From positions 1-55,595 of the forward strand of contig JAFSVU010000035.1 in the NCBI GenBank assembly GCA_017444825.1: a stretch of DNA of 55,595 bases, given 5' to 3'. The notes below the pieces were generated by a model. That model was given only the letters and a program-made list of their open reading frames with translations. It had not been told where the DNA came from and searched no databases. This document shows positions 28,351 through 37,449 of this stretch, one piece after another. Position 1 is the stretch's first letter. Each line of letters starts with the position of its first letter. The stretch is from Clostridia bacterium (GTDB taxonomy: Bacteria > Bacillota > Clostridia > UBA1212). The position numbers and the translations under genes are program-made.

Positions 28351-29133
28351 ATGTTTCTGATCAACATTGATTCTTTTTTTCGCCAATATGATGGTCTTTT
28401 TGCCAAAGCCGGATTTCAAAGAAAAGAATTCTTTTATTACCGGAAATACGGTAACTCTTTTCAGTGCATTGCCGTGGGACGCGGTCGCCCTGATATGTTC
28501 GATCATGAAATTTTTTTGGTTGTGTTTCCATTCTGGACGGAAGGGCTTAGACGTATCAGTGCATGGCCTTCTTTTGAAGAAGCCTACCTGCATCCCGAAT
28601 TATTTGTCGGCACCACTCTTGGTTGGCCGTCATATGGCATTGAGATAACCGCCGATTTTTATGACTGCGGAGAGAACAATGAATTGTTGCCGTTTTTTAA
28701 CAAAATCGACGATAATGAAAGCTATAAAGAGGCCATGGAAAACTTAAACAGACATTGCCGTGTTTTTGAGGAAATCATCCTTTTGGAGTCACTGAAAACG
28801 GGAAGTATGGAGCCTGCCGTGAAATGGCTTGAGACTGCGGAAAAGCACGATGCCTTGTCAATTAAATCAGTTGCGGAATCCGTTTATTCGCCAAGGGACG
28901 ATCGTGAGATCAATTATTACAAGACGTGGGGGCTGAATTCATTTGACGATGCTTTAGACGATGCAAGGAGGGCAGTAAAGAGGACTCACGATATGTTTTA
29001 CGGCAAGCTGATTCAGGCTGTCAAAACCAATGACTGCAAATGGGTAAAAGACTTGTATGCTGAGGAGCAAAGAAAGGCAGCTGCATTCTTTAAAAAGTAT
29101 TTTGACCTTGAGTTTGAAATCGAACCGGTGTGA
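28351..29133 (+). CDS. hypothetical protein, tandem paralogue B (DUF4304-like)
   Basis: 260 residues with a strong ribosome binding site (GGAGGAGAGG) directly before the ATG and 12 bases after the previous stop. The N-terminus (LFAKAGFQRKEFFYYRKYGNSFQCIAV) aligns with that of the upstream protein. The C-terminal half is helical and acidic (EEQRKAAAFFKKYFDLEFE) and also resembles the end of paralogue A (MRELYKKRFKIDF). No catalytic motif is recognised. Confidence 0.5.
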   Translation: MFLINIDSFFRQYDGLFAKAGFQRKEFFYYRKYGNSFQCIAVGRGRPDMFDHEIFLVVFPFWTEGLRRISAWPSFEEAYLHPELFVGTTLGWPSYGIEITADFYDCGENNELLPFFNKIDDNESYKEAMENLNRHCRVFEEIILLESLKTGSMEPAVKWLETAEKHDALSIKSVAESVYSPRDDREINYYKTWGLNSFDDALDDARRAVKRTHDMFYGKLIQAVKTNDCKWVKDLYAEEQRKAAAFFKKYFDLEFEIEPV

Positions 29134-29275
29134 TATACTCGAACTCAGGAGCAGCACGAATACCCTTGTTGCAAGTTATATTTGACGGCTGGGGGAATAT
29201 TTTAATGCAGGATCTGTTGAGATAATAAACGGGAGCCAAAAGTTTGTATCTAATGGATTGCATTTTTTCTATTGA

Positions 29276-29908
29276 ATGTATGATGGTATGATGAATTCAG
29301 TATCTTGTACGGGATTAAAAGTTGACAAGTTTAATATTGATTTTTGTTTTCAGTTTCAGGAACCATTTTTGTTTGATGATATCGTACAAAAGGAAAACTG
29401 TATCATCGAAACAGATAATGCTATTCTTTTTAAAACCATTAATGCATTTCGATATAAATATGCGTTCTATTTGAGTGGAATGAATCTCGACCGGGTAAAT
29501 AGAATAACTGACTATAAAGGGGTTTGGAGTTTGGTTGGAGTGCCTAACCGTGAAGGATATGCTTCATATTATGATTTGGCTGATAGACGCATCTACTGGG
29601 GAATACAAGAAAAAGAACAGTTAGTCTTTTCCAGTCTTTCGCAATTAGCTCTTTGCTCAATGGATAAGTTGGATGTTTCCGGAGTTGGAAGCATGCTTTT
29701 GGGTAAAGATTTAACGTCGATAAATGCAGATGGTTTATTAAATATAATCAAAGACACGCTAAAGGGTTTATGCGCAATATCTTTTGCGATTCCCTCAGAT
29801 GATCGTTCACAGTATAATCTGAGAGTTAGTTTAGATGTGGAAGGAAGAAATGCGATTGATCACATTTATAAAGATTTAGCGAACCGGGACGGCACAGGAA
29901 TGTTTTGA
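29276..29908 (+). CDS. hypothetical protein, possibly N-terminally damaged
   Basis: About 210 residues if it begins at the ATG at 29276; no ribosome binding site is visible, and ATGs at 29288 or 29291 are alternatives. The sequence is AT-rich and resembles no family I can name. It contains SLVGVPNREGYASYYDLADRRIYWG, a beta-rich stretch, and a C-terminal helical part. The missing start signal and the disordered non-coding stretches on both sides suggest a gene remnant. Confidence 0.35.
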   Translation: MYDGMMNSVSCTGLKVDKFNIDFCFQFQEPFLFDDIVQKENCIIETDNAILFKTINAFRYKYAFYLSGMNLDRVNRITDYKGVWSLVGVPNREGYASYYDLADRRIYWGIQEKEQLVFSSLSQLALCSMDKLDVSGVGSMLLGKDLTSINADGLLNIIKDTLKGLCAISFAIPSDDRSQYNLRVSLDVEGRNAIDHIYKDLANRDGTGMF

Positions 29909-30165
29909 TGCGGACAGCAAAGAGCCTGCACGAAAAGCGCTTGACATTCAGTTTTAAGTGCGTGTGTAATTCGCGTTGTTAAAGGGGAAATCTATGAAAA
30001 GATAATGGAGTGGTGACTATGAAGACGGCAGTGCGGATTATGATCTTTTCAGTATTGCCATCTCTATGACAAGAGAATTTAAAAATGGAAGAAAGCGTTG
30101 GAGAGAACGTGCCAACGATCCCAATCGTTAATCTTTTGTACCGAATCTCATGCCTCGGTTTTTAT
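29909..30165 (+). other. intergenic stretch with a 16-codon signal-peptide-like remnant
   Basis: The stretch holds no full gene. At 30019-30069 a 16-codon frame (MKTAVRIMIFSVLPSL) follows GGAGTGGTG and looks like the start of a signal peptide that runs into a stop. This may be a truncated gene. TTGACA followed 18 bases later by TGTAAT near 29941-29970 is a possible weak promoter. Confidence 0.25.
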
Positions 30166-30194
30166 TTGACAATCGCCGGCGTTTCTGCTATTGT
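30166..30194 (+). promoter_or_regulatory. promoter of nfnAB
   Basis: A perfect TTGACA at 30166-30171, a 17-base spacer and TATTGT at 30189-30194, about 70 bases before the nfnA start. Confidence 0.6.
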
Positions 30195-30262
30195 AATCTT
30201 TTATAAACAATGTGCAAAAGCGCCAATGCTTTGCGCGTCTTTTAAGACGGGAGATGATATTC

Positions 30263-31114
30263 TTGTACAAAATAATCCGCAAAAAATCCCTGAATCCCAC
30301 TGTCACGCAGATGGAGATAGAAGCACCGCTGGTGGCCGCAAAAGCCAGGCCGGGGCAGTTCATAATCCTCAGGGTGAACGAAGAAGGGGAGAGGATCCCT
30401 CTGACCGTTGCCGGCACGAACACCAAGGACGGCACGGTAAAGATTATTTTTCAGATCGTGGGAGCCACAACCGCTCTGCTTAACGCTAAAGAACAGGGCG
30501 AATACATTCAGGATTTTGCGGGACCTCTCGGAGTTCCCACACATACCGAAGGCATTAAAAAGGTTTGCGTAGTCGGCGGAGGCGTGGGCTGTGCCATTGC
30601 AATGCCGGTGGCGGAGGAGTTTCACCGTCTCGGTGCCGAGGTCGTGAGCATCATTGGTTTCAGAAACAAGGATCTGGTCATACTCGAGGACGAGTTCAAA
30701 GCCTGCTCGGACAGGCTCATAGTCATGACTGACGACGGGTCTTATGCAAGGCACGGAAACGTTACGGTGCCTTTAAAGGAGATGCTGGAGGCGGGGGAGA
30801 CCTTCGACCTCATTGTCACCATCGGACCTCTCATCATGATGAAGTTCGTTACACTTGCCGCAAAGCCCTTCGGCGTTCCGGTCACTGCTTCCATGAACCC
30901 CATTATGATAGACGGCACGGGTATGTGCGGCGGCTGCAGAATATCTCTCGTCAAGGACGGTCAGCGGGTCACCAAATTTGCCTGCGTGGACGGGCCGGAT
31001 TTTGATGCGTATGAGATCGATTTTGACGAGGCCATGTCCCGTGGCAGAATGTATACGGATTTCGAACGGCATGCCTACGAAAAGACGTGCAATCTGTTAA
31101 ACAAGAAAGCGTAA
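30263..31114 (+). CDS. nfnA: NfnA-type FAD/NAD-binding subunit (ferredoxin:NADP oxidoreductase, sulfide dehydrogenase beta)
   Basis: 283 residues. A ferredoxin-reductase-like FAD domain (PGQFIILRVNEEGERIPLTVAG) is followed by an NAD-binding domain (VCVVGGGVGCAIAMPVAEE) and a C-terminal [2Fe-2S] site (GTGMCGGCRISL, FACVDGPDFDA). With the next gene it forms the electron-bifurcating NADH-dependent reduced ferredoxin:NADP oxidoreductase. The start is taken as TTG at 30263: GGGAG at 30249-30253 is correctly spaced for it but too close to the ATG at 30254, and family members begin MYKI. Confidence 0.85.
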   Translation: MYKIIRKKSLNPTVTQMEIEAPLVAAKARPGQFIILRVNEEGERIPLTVAGTNTKDGTVKIIFQIVGATTALLNAKEQGEYIQDFAGPLGVPTHTEGIKKVCVVGGGVGCAIAMPVAEEFHRLGAEVVSIIGFRNKDLVILEDEFKACSDRLIVMTDDGSYARHGNVTVPLKEMLEAGETFDLIVTIGPLIMMKFVTLAAKPFGVPVTASMNPIMIDGTGMCGGCRISLVKDGQRVTKFACVDGPDFDAYEIDFDEAMSRGRMYTDFERHAYEKTCNLLNKKA

Positions 31115-31126
31115 GGGGGCGACATT

Positions 31127-32533
31127 ATGGCTGTTATTCCGAAAAAACATGAGATGCCGACACAGGAGCCGGCTGTCAGGGCGCGCAACTTTAATGAAGT
31201 GGCCCTTGGCTATACGGAGGAGATCGCTCTTGCGGAGGCTCAGCGGTGTCTGAACTGCAAGAACAGACCTTGTGTCACGGGCTGCCCTGTTAACGTGCAG
31301 ATTCCTGATTTTATAGCGAAAATGAAGACCGGCGACTTTGAGGGCGCCTATCAGGTCATCAGCGAAACGTCCTCACTTCCAGCGGTGTGCGGCAGAGTCT
31401 GCCCCCAGGAAAAGCAGTGCGAGAGCAAATGCACCCTCGGCATCAAGTTCGAGCCTGTGGGCATCGGAAGGCTTGAGAGGTTCGTGGCCGACTATCACAG
31501 GGCGAGTGGCGCTAAAAATACGGTAAAACCTGTTCCCAACGGTCACAGGGTGGCGATAGTGGGGTCGGGTCCTTCGGGCCTTACCTGCGCGGGTGATCTT
31601 GCAAGAAAAGGTTACAAAGTCACTGTTTTTGAGGCTCTCCACGTAGCGGGCGGCGTGCTGGTCTACGGCATCCCGGAGTTCAGGCTTCCCAAGGCGATAG
31701 TCGCAAACGAGACTGAGGCGCTGAAGGAACTGGGCGTCGACATCGAAACCAATGTCATCATAGGAAAGACTCTCACCGTTGACGAGCTTTTCGACAGAGG
31801 ATACGAGGCTGTTTTCATCGGTTCCGGCGCGGGACTTCCGAATTTTATGAACATCCCCGGAGAGTCGCTCAAGGGCGTTTATTCCGCAAATGAATTTTTG
31901 ACAAGAAGCAATCTGATGAAGGCCTATGAGACGGACCCTGTTACGCCTATCATGAAGGGCGGAAACGTGGCGGTGGTGGGCGGCGGAAACGTGGCCATGG
32001 ATGCCGCAAGGACAGCCCTGAGACTTGGCGCCGAAAAGGTCTACGTCGTTTACAGAAGGTCTCTTGACGAGCTTCCCGCAAGAAAAGAGGAAGTGGAGCA
32101 CGCCATGGAGGAGGGCATTGATTTCAGGCTTCTCTGCAACCCGCTGGAGGTCCTGGGGTACACCAACCCCGATGATCCCCGGGATCCCAAAAACGGCTTC
32201 GTCAAGGGCATTCGCTGCATCAAAATGGAGCTGGGCGAGCCGGATGCCGGCGGACGCAGAAGACCTGTGGAGATACCGGGCAGCGAATTTGAGCTCGACG
32301 TCGATACGGTCATCATCGCCATCGGCACCAGCCCCAACCCCCTCATCAAATCCACCACCGCAGGCCTCGAGGTCAACCGGAAGGGCGGCATAATCGTCGA
32401 CGAGGAGGGCCTCACCACAAGAACCAACGTATACGCCGGCGGCGACGCGGTGACGGGAGCCGCCACGGTCATATCGGCAATGGGCGCCGGCAAGACAGCT
32501 GCGGCCGCCATCGACAAGGCCCTCATGGGCTGA
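31127..32533 (+). CDS. nfnB: NfnB-type flavoprotein subunit (glutamate synthase small-chain-like)
   Basis: 468 residues. The N-terminal domain binds two [4Fe-4S] clusters (CLNCKNRPCVTGCPV near residue 38; CGRVCPQEKQCESKC near 87). Two Rossmann folds follow (VAIVGSGPSGLTCAGD near 141; VAVVGGGNVAMDAART near 280). A closing GGDAVTGAATVISAMGAGKTAA motif is typical of GltD-like oxidoreductases. In the Nfn complex this chain holds the bifurcating FAD and reduces NADP. Annotators often call it glutamate synthase, but no large glutamate synthase subunit is next to it. It follows nfnA by 12 bases with AAGGGGG as ribosome binding site. Confidence 0.87.
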   Translation: MAVIPKKHEMPTQEPAVRARNFNEVALGYTEEIALAEAQRCLNCKNRPCVTGCPVNVQIPDFIAKMKTGDFEGAYQVISETSSLPAVCGRVCPQEKQCESKCTLGIKFEPVGIGRLERFVADYHRASGAKNTVKPVPNGHRVAIVGSGPSGLTCAGDLARKGYKVTVFEALHVAGGVLVYGIPEFRLPKAIVANETEALKELGVDIETNVIIGKTLTVDELFDRGYEAVFIGSGAGLPNFMNIPGESLKGVYSANEFLTRSNLMKAYETDPVTPIMKGGNVAVVGGGNVAMDAARTALRLGAEKVYVVYRRSLDELPARKEEVEHAMEEGIDFRLLCNPLEVLGYTNPDDPRDPKNGFVKGIRCIKMELGEPDAGGRRRPVEIPGSEFELDVDTVIIAIGTSPNPLIKSTTAGLEVNRKGGIIVDEEGLTTRTNVYAGGDAVTGAATVISAMGAGKTAAAAIDKALMG

Positions 32534-32558
32534 CGTACAATAAACACCGGAGGTAGTG

Positions 32559-33662
32559 TTGAAGACAGTAATTCTGATACCTGCATACAAACCTGAGGAG
32601 AGCTTCGTTGATTTTTCGGAGAGGCTTATCGCCAAAGGTCACACCGTGGTCGCGGTGGATGACGGCGGCGGAGAGGCCTTTGCGGATGTTTTTAAGAGGG
32701 TGGAGGCCATTGGCGTTACAGTGGTGACCCATGAGGTGAACCGGGGAAAGGGCAGAGCGCTCAAAACGGGTATCGGATACGTCTGCGAACATATGCCGGA
32801 CGTGGATCTTATCGTGACTGCGGACTGCGACGGCCAGCACAGGATCGAGGACATTGAAAAGGTGATAAGCACCGCCGAGGAGAACCCGGGCGTGATGGTG
32901 ATCGGCGGACGGTTCAGGGATAAGACCGTGAAGGTGCCTTTTAAGTCAAGGCTCGGAAACGGTTTTACCAGGGTCATATTCAGACTGGCCACGGGGACGA
33001 AAATACACGACACACAGACAGGCCTCCGGGGACTTCCGAAGAAGATGTTCTCTGAGCTTCTCAAGGTGAAGGGCGAGAGGTATGAGTACGAGATGAACAT
33101 GCTCCTGATGCTCCACGTGTGGGAACAGGAATTCGTTGAGATACCTATCGAGACCGTGTACGTAAACAACAACGCGGGCTCCCATTACAACCCCTTCAAG
33201 GACTCTCTTCGCATACTTGGGGAGATACTCAAGTTTACGGCGGTATCACTGATATCGTTTTTGATCGATTATATTGCGTTCATACTGCTGTCCCAGTTTG
33301 TGTTTAAAGACGGCGGCATTAATTTTGCGACACTTTTCAACGTCAGCGGCTGGGTCGGGGCAGCGATCTCAACCTTCAGCCTGGCATACCTTGTCGCAAG
33401 GATCATCAGCGGCACTTTCAACTATTTCGCGAACAGAAAGCTTGTTTTCAAGCGGGGCTCCGGAAGCTCGGCTGCGAAATACCTGGCGCTGGCATTGGCG
33501 ATAATGCTGGTCGGCGCACTGCTGACAGGACTGCTGGTGAATTTTGGCTGGAACAAATACCTGGTCAAGATACTGATCGACAGCGGCCTCTATGTGGCGA
33601 ACTATTACTTCCAGAGAGAGTGGGTCTTTAAGAAAGCCCCGAAGAAAAAAGACGCTGCGTGA
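32559..33662 (+). CDS. GT2 glycosyltransferase fused to a GtrA-type membrane domain
   Basis: 367 residues. Residues 1-215 form a GT2 glycosyltransferase (VILIPAYKP, VDDGG, TADCDGQH as the DxD metal site). Residues about 222-360 form a four-helix GtrA-like domain, finishing in FQREWVFKK. The domain pair suggests a polyprenyl-phosphate sugar synthase that also handles flipping, as in O-antigen or teichoic acid glucosylation. GGAGG at 32549-32553 fits a TTG start at 32559 better than GTG at 32556. First gene of a glycan cluster; its stop overlaps the next open frame. Confidence 0.82.
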   Translation: MKTVILIPAYKPEESFVDFSERLIAKGHTVVAVDDGGGEAFADVFKRVEAIGVTVVTHEVNRGKGRALKTGIGYVCEHMPDVDLIVTADCDGQHRIEDIEKVISTAEENPGVMVIGGRFRDKTVKVPFKSRLGNGFTRVIFRLATGTKIHDTQTGLRGLPKKMFSELLKVKGERYEYEMNMLLMLHVWEQEFVEIPIETVYVNNNAGSHYNPFKDSLRILGEILKFTAVSLISFLIDYIAFILLSQFVFKDGGINFATLFNVSGWVGAAISTFSLAYLVARIISGTFNYFANRKLVFKRGSGSSAAKYLALALAIMLVGALLTGLLVNFGWNKYLVKILIDSGLYVANYYFQREWVFKKAPKKKDAA

Positions 33663-33670
33663 TCTTTGTG

Positions 33671-35206
33671 ATGGATACAAATGACAGACCCGAAAACGAA
33701 TACGTTGACGAGGCGTCGCGGGATGCTTCCGTGAAGAAAAAAGTCGCGGCGGGTACTGCCTGGCTCTTTTTTGAGAAGGCGGGTCTCGGCATATTTGAGT
33801 TTGCCGTGGCGTGGGTGCTGGCCCGTTTTTTCCTGGATCCCAGGGACTATGCGATAGTCGGCGTCTGCAGCATATTCATTGCTTTTGCAAACCTTTTCTC
33901 CCAGGGCAGCTTTAACATCGCCCTTGTGCAGAAAAAAACTCTGAACGAAAAGGACGCGCCAACGGTCTTCTGGCTTTCACTGGGGGTTTCCCTTGCGCTC
34001 TACGCGCTGCTGTTTTTCGGGGCTCCGGCCATAAGCTCTCTTTACGGAAAGCCCGAGCTTACGGGTGTCATGCGGCTCCTTGGCCTTACGCTTATATTCG
34101 ATTCCTTCGCCACCGTGCAGACTGCGCTCCTCACAAGGGAGATGAAGTTCCGAAAGATCTTTGTTAAAACTGCCGTGGCGGCGGTGCTGGCGGGGGCTGC
34201 CGGCATTGGTTTTGCGGCCCTTGGCTTCGGAATGTACTCTCTGGTGATACAGGCGGTGGTGCTGAGCTTTTCCGGCGCGCTGATCCTCTTTATCATTACT
34301 CCCTGGAAGCCTTCCTTCAGGTTCTCGGGCTCCTCCATCAGGGAGATGGGCATATTCGGCGTTTCTATGTTCACCTCAAACGTCGTGAACAGTGCATACA
34401 CCAATGCGCTTCCCTTGGCGATGGAGAAAATATACGCTCCGGACACCCTCGGTTACTACAACAAATCAAAGACGATCCCCCAAAAGATCGGTGAGGCGAT
34501 AAATTCCACCATTTCGGGCATAGCTTTTCCCTCCCTCTCGAAATACCAGTCGGAGCCGGAAAAGGCGAAGGAACTGCTGAGAAAGTTCATAACCGTGAGC
34601 TCATTTGTGATGTTTGCGGCAATGGCGGGACTGTTTGCGGTGTCAAGGCCCCTGATCCTCTTTATCTATTCCGACAAATGGGCGGGCAGCATAGTGTTCA
34701 TGCGTTTTGTGTGCGTGACCTGCGCCTTCCTGCCTGTAAACAGCGCAAATCTTCAGGCTATAAAGGCCTTCGGAAAGGGTGAAACGTACCTGCTCATTGA
34801 GGTGATCAAAAACGCTCTGGGCATTGCAATGATAGCCTGCGCCATGATATTTACCAGAAATCTCAGCTGGGGTCTCTATGCGGTGCTGGGCACTCAGATC
34901 GTGGTGTCGGTGATATGCGTATTCATAAATGCGGTGCCGAACAGGAAGCTCATTGGTTACACGCTCAGGGAGATGCTGGGGGACATATTGCCTCAGCTCA
35001 TTCTGGCATTGGCGATGGGCGCTGCGGTCTACGCGGTTACACTCCTGGGACTCGGCAACGGGCTGACTCTTCTCATTCAGGTGCCTCTCGGCATTCTGAT
35101 CTATTTCGGCGGGGCGCTGCTGCTTAGGATGAAGAGCATGAAGAGCCTCGTGGATTTTGCAAAGAACCTCATTAAGAGTAAAAAGGGCGGCAAGCCGGTT
35201 TCGTAA
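33671..35206 (+). CDS. polysaccharide flippase (MATE-like/Wzx type)
   Basis: About 511 residues with 12-14 predicted membrane helices in the oligosaccharide-flippase pattern. KKKVAAGTAWLFFEKAGLGIFEF at the start and AKFYAP-like EKIYAPDTLGYYNKSK mid-protein are typical of the family (PF13440/PF01943). It probably exports lipid-linked glycan units made by neighbouring enzymes. The ATG at 33671 is used; a GTG at 33659 overlapping the upstream stop is also possible, and translation is probably coupled. Confidence 0.85.
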   Translation: MDTNDRPENEYVDEASRDASVKKKVAAGTAWLFFEKAGLGIFEFAVAWVLARFFLDPRDYAIVGVCSIFIAFANLFSQGSFNIALVQKKTLNEKDAPTVFWLSLGVSLALYALLFFGAPAISSLYGKPELTGVMRLLGLTLIFDSFATVQTALLTREMKFRKIFVKTAVAAVLAGAAGIGFAALGFGMYSLVIQAVVLSFSGALILFIITPWKPSFRFSGSSIREMGIFGVSMFTSNVVNSAYTNALPLAMEKIYAPDTLGYYNKSKTIPQKIGEAINSTISGIAFPSLSKYQSEPEKAKELLRKFITVSSFVMFAAMAGLFAVSRPLILFIYSDKWAGSIVFMRFVCVTCAFLPVNSANLQAIKAFGKGETYLLIEVIKNALGIAMIACAMIFTRNLSWGLYAVLGTQIVVSVICVFINAVPNRKLIGYTLREMLGDILPQLILALAMGAAVYAVTLLGLGNGLTLLIQVPLGILIYFGGALLLRMKSMKSLVDFAKNLIKSKKGGKPVS

Positions 35207-35218
35207 AGGAAAGTTGAT

Positions 35219-36247
35219 ATGAACGTATTGCTCACATCCTGCGGCCGCAGGGCATATCTGGTAAGATATTTTAAAGAGGCTCTCAAAAAGACCGGCGGTG
35301 GAAAAGTCTTCTGCGTAAATTCGGATCCCGTGTCTCCCTGCGCGTCTCTTTGCGATAAGTTTTCCGTCGCCCCCGAAATATATGATGAGGGTTACGTCGG
35401 ATTTTTGCTGGACTTTTGCAAAACCAATGCCGTCAGCGCCATCATCCCGCTGCTTGACCTTGATCTTCCGGTGCTCTCTGCGGCGAGGGGAGATTTCGAA
35501 AAGGCCGGCGTCAACGTGGTCGTGTCCGACGAAAAAGTGACGAGACTGGTCTCGGATAAGTTTGATCTTGAGTCCGTGCTTGAAAAAGCGGGACTTTTTG
35601 TTCCCGAGACCGCCTGCGGGTTGGAAGACGCTTTGGAAAAGCTCCGGGAGGGGTATCTTTCGTACCCCCTCATAGTAAAGCCCCGCCGCGGGACAGGCTC
35701 CATCGAGACATACACCGCAGAGAACGGGGAGGAGCTCCGGTTCTTTATGAACAGGGCGGAGAAAAAGATCGCCGGAAATTACCTGAAATATGAGGCTGCG
35801 GGTCTTCCCGGTGGCGGCAGGGTGATAGCCCAGAGGCTCGTGAAGGGCACCGAATACGGGCTCGATATCATATCTGACCTTAAGGGAAACTTTGCGGGGA
35901 CATTGGCGAGAAAAAAGATACGCATGAGGAGCGGCGAGACCGACGCCTGCGTCACCGTCTCGGATCCGCTGCTAACTGAGACAGCCGGGAAGATATATGA
36001 CGCGCTGAGCGCCTTCGGCACTTTGAGGGGACTCATTGACGCGGACGTGATCGTGGAAGACGGAAAGGCATTCGTGATCGACATGAACGCCCGCTTCGGA
36101 GGAGGCTACCCCTTCTCCCAGAGCGCCGGCGCGGACGTGCCGCTGGCATTGGTCAGATGGCTCAGAGGCCTTGATGTGGGGGCTGATCTTTTCAGCCAGA
36201 GAGATGGCGTAACAGCCGCAAAAGCGCCGGAAATTTACGGCATCTGA
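35219..36247 (+). CDS. ATP-grasp enzyme (carbamoyl-phosphate-synthase-like)
   Basis: 342 residues. An N-terminal Rossmann-like pre-ATP-grasp domain (MNVLLTSCGRRAYLVRYF) is followed by ATP-grasp motifs: YPLIVKPRRGTGSIET (Lys and Gly-rich loop), and DADVIVEDGKAFVIDMNARFGGGYPFS (Mg-binding Asp/Asn-Arg-Gly). ATP-grasp proteins of this size in glycan clusters ligate an amino acid or carboxylate to an amino sugar or peptide. The placement between a flippase and a DegT aminotransferase suggests decoration of an amino sugar. Ribosome binding site AAAGGAAAG. Substrates are unknown. Confidence 0.82.
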   Translation: MNVLLTSCGRRAYLVRYFKEALKKTGGGKVFCVNSDPVSPCASLCDKFSVAPEIYDEGYVGFLLDFCKTNAVSAIIPLLDLDLPVLSAARGDFEKAGVNVVVSDEKVTRLVSDKFDLESVLEKAGLFVPETACGLEDALEKLREGYLSYPLIVKPRRGTGSIETYTAENGEELRFFMNRAEKKIAGNYLKYEAAGLPGGGRVIAQRLVKGTEYGLDIISDLKGNFAGTLARKKIRMRSGETDACVTVSDPLLTETAGKIYDALSAFGTLRGLIDADVIVEDGKAFVIDMNARFGGGYPFSQSAGADVPLALVRWLRGLDVGADLFSQRDGVTAAKAPEIYGI

Positions 36248-36288
36248 TTTTCGGAAGTTATTGATTTATTTAGAAGGTGTTGGTTTTT

Positions 36289-37446
36289 ATGGATAAACGG
36301 ATCAACGTAACGAGGCCCAGCATGCCTCCGCTGGATGAATATATCGAGGAGATCAGGGGTATCTGGGACAGCGCCATGCTGACAAATTTCGGACCTCTCG
36401 AGCAAAAGCTGAGAAAAGAGCTGGAGGAATTCCTGGATGTGGAAGCTCTGCCCCTTTTTGTGAACGGGCATCAGGCGCTTATGGCAGCCGTGAGGACCCT
36501 TGCGCTGGAAGGAAGAAAGAGCGTTATCACCACGCCGTTTACCTTTGCATCCACCACCGAGGCCATTGCCGGAGTGGGTCTTAAGCCGGTATTTGCTGAC
36601 GTGGATCCCGTCACGTACACTCTTGACCCCGCAAAAGTCGAGGCGCTCATCTCGGAGGACACCGCGGCCATAGTTCCGGTCCACGTTTACGGCACCCTTT
36701 GCGACGTGGAGGCCTTCGAACGCATCTCCCTTAAATATAATATACCTGTTATATATGACGCGGCTCACTGCTTCGGGGTGAGGAAAAACGGCCGGGGCGT
36801 TGGTAATTTCGGCAATGCCTCGATATTCAGTTTTCACGCCACAAAAGCCTTCAACACTGTGGAGGGCGGCGCGGTGGCGGCTCCGGCGGATATCGCGGAA
36901 AAGATCAAAGCCTACACGAATTACGGCTTTACGGGCTCGGGCGACCCTGAGATCATCGGCACCAATGCGAAAATGAACGAATTTTCTGCGGCAATGGGCA
37001 TATGCAACCTCCGTTACATCGTAGGTGTCACAAAAAGGCGGGCCGCGATCTGCGAAAAATATACCGGAGTCCTGACATTTGGCGCGTCCTTCGACCCCGC
37101 GACAGGCATATCCGGGAACGGCTTCAAGCTGCTTCCTTATCAGGATGGTGTTTTGAAAAACTATGCATATTTCCCGGTGGTGTTTGGCGATGCGGGAAAT
37201 GACGGCTCCTTCGCGCCGGACCGCACCGGAAGGATAGAGGAGACCGTTAAAAAGCTCCAAGACGCCAATATATTCCCCCGCAGGTATTTCTACCCCCTGA
37301 CCTCGGATTTCCCGTCAATGAAGGAGTTTTCTCCTGCCGCGACACCCGTTGCGAAGGCTCTCTCCGACAACGTCCTCTGCCTGCCTCTCTACGCAGACCT
37401 TGACCTCGAAGACGCGGAGAAGATCGCGAAGATCGTAAAAGGCTGA
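36289..37446 (+). CDS. DegT/DnrJ/EryC1/StrS sugar aminotransferase
   Basis: 385 residues from the ATG at 36289 (AGAAGG upstream; GTG at 36277 also open). The PLP fold is clear: GHQALMAAVRTLAL, TTPFTFASTTEAI, VPVHVYGTLCDVEAF, IYDAAHCFGV, and the Schiff-base Lys in FSFHATKAFNTVEGG. Such enzymes transaminate NDP-keto sugars to amino sugars. It works logically with the ATP-grasp enzyme upstream (amine then acyl/aminoacyl attachment). It is followed by tatD after only 3 bases. Confidence 0.88.
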   Translation: MDKRINVTRPSMPPLDEYIEEIRGIWDSAMLTNFGPLEQKLRKELEEFLDVEALPLFVNGHQALMAAVRTLALEGRKSVITTPFTFASTTEAIAGVGLKPVFADVDPVTYTLDPAKVEALISEDTAAIVPVHVYGTLCDVEAFERISLKYNIPVIYDAAHCFGVRKNGRGVGNFGNASIFSFHATKAFNTVEGGAVAAPADIAEKIKAYTNYGFTGSGDPEIIGTNAKMNEFSAAMGICNLRYIVGVTKRRAAICEKYTGVLTFGASFDPATGISGNGFKLLPYQDGVLKNYAYFPVVFGDAGNDGSFAPDRTGRIEETVKKLQDANIFPRRYFYPLTSDFPSMKEFSPAATPVAKALSDNVLCLPLYADLDLEDAEKIAKIVKG

Positions 37447-37449
37447 ACC

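Noticed and set aside
30085-30483. Membrane-protein-like open frame MEESVGENV...
   Set aside because: It crosses the nfnA promoter and runs out of frame through nfnA; the hydrophobic part is coincidental AT-rich sequence.
31127-32533. Glutamate synthase small subunit gltD
   Set aside because: No large subunit is adjacent and the partner is an NfnA-type chain, so the Nfn assignment fits better.
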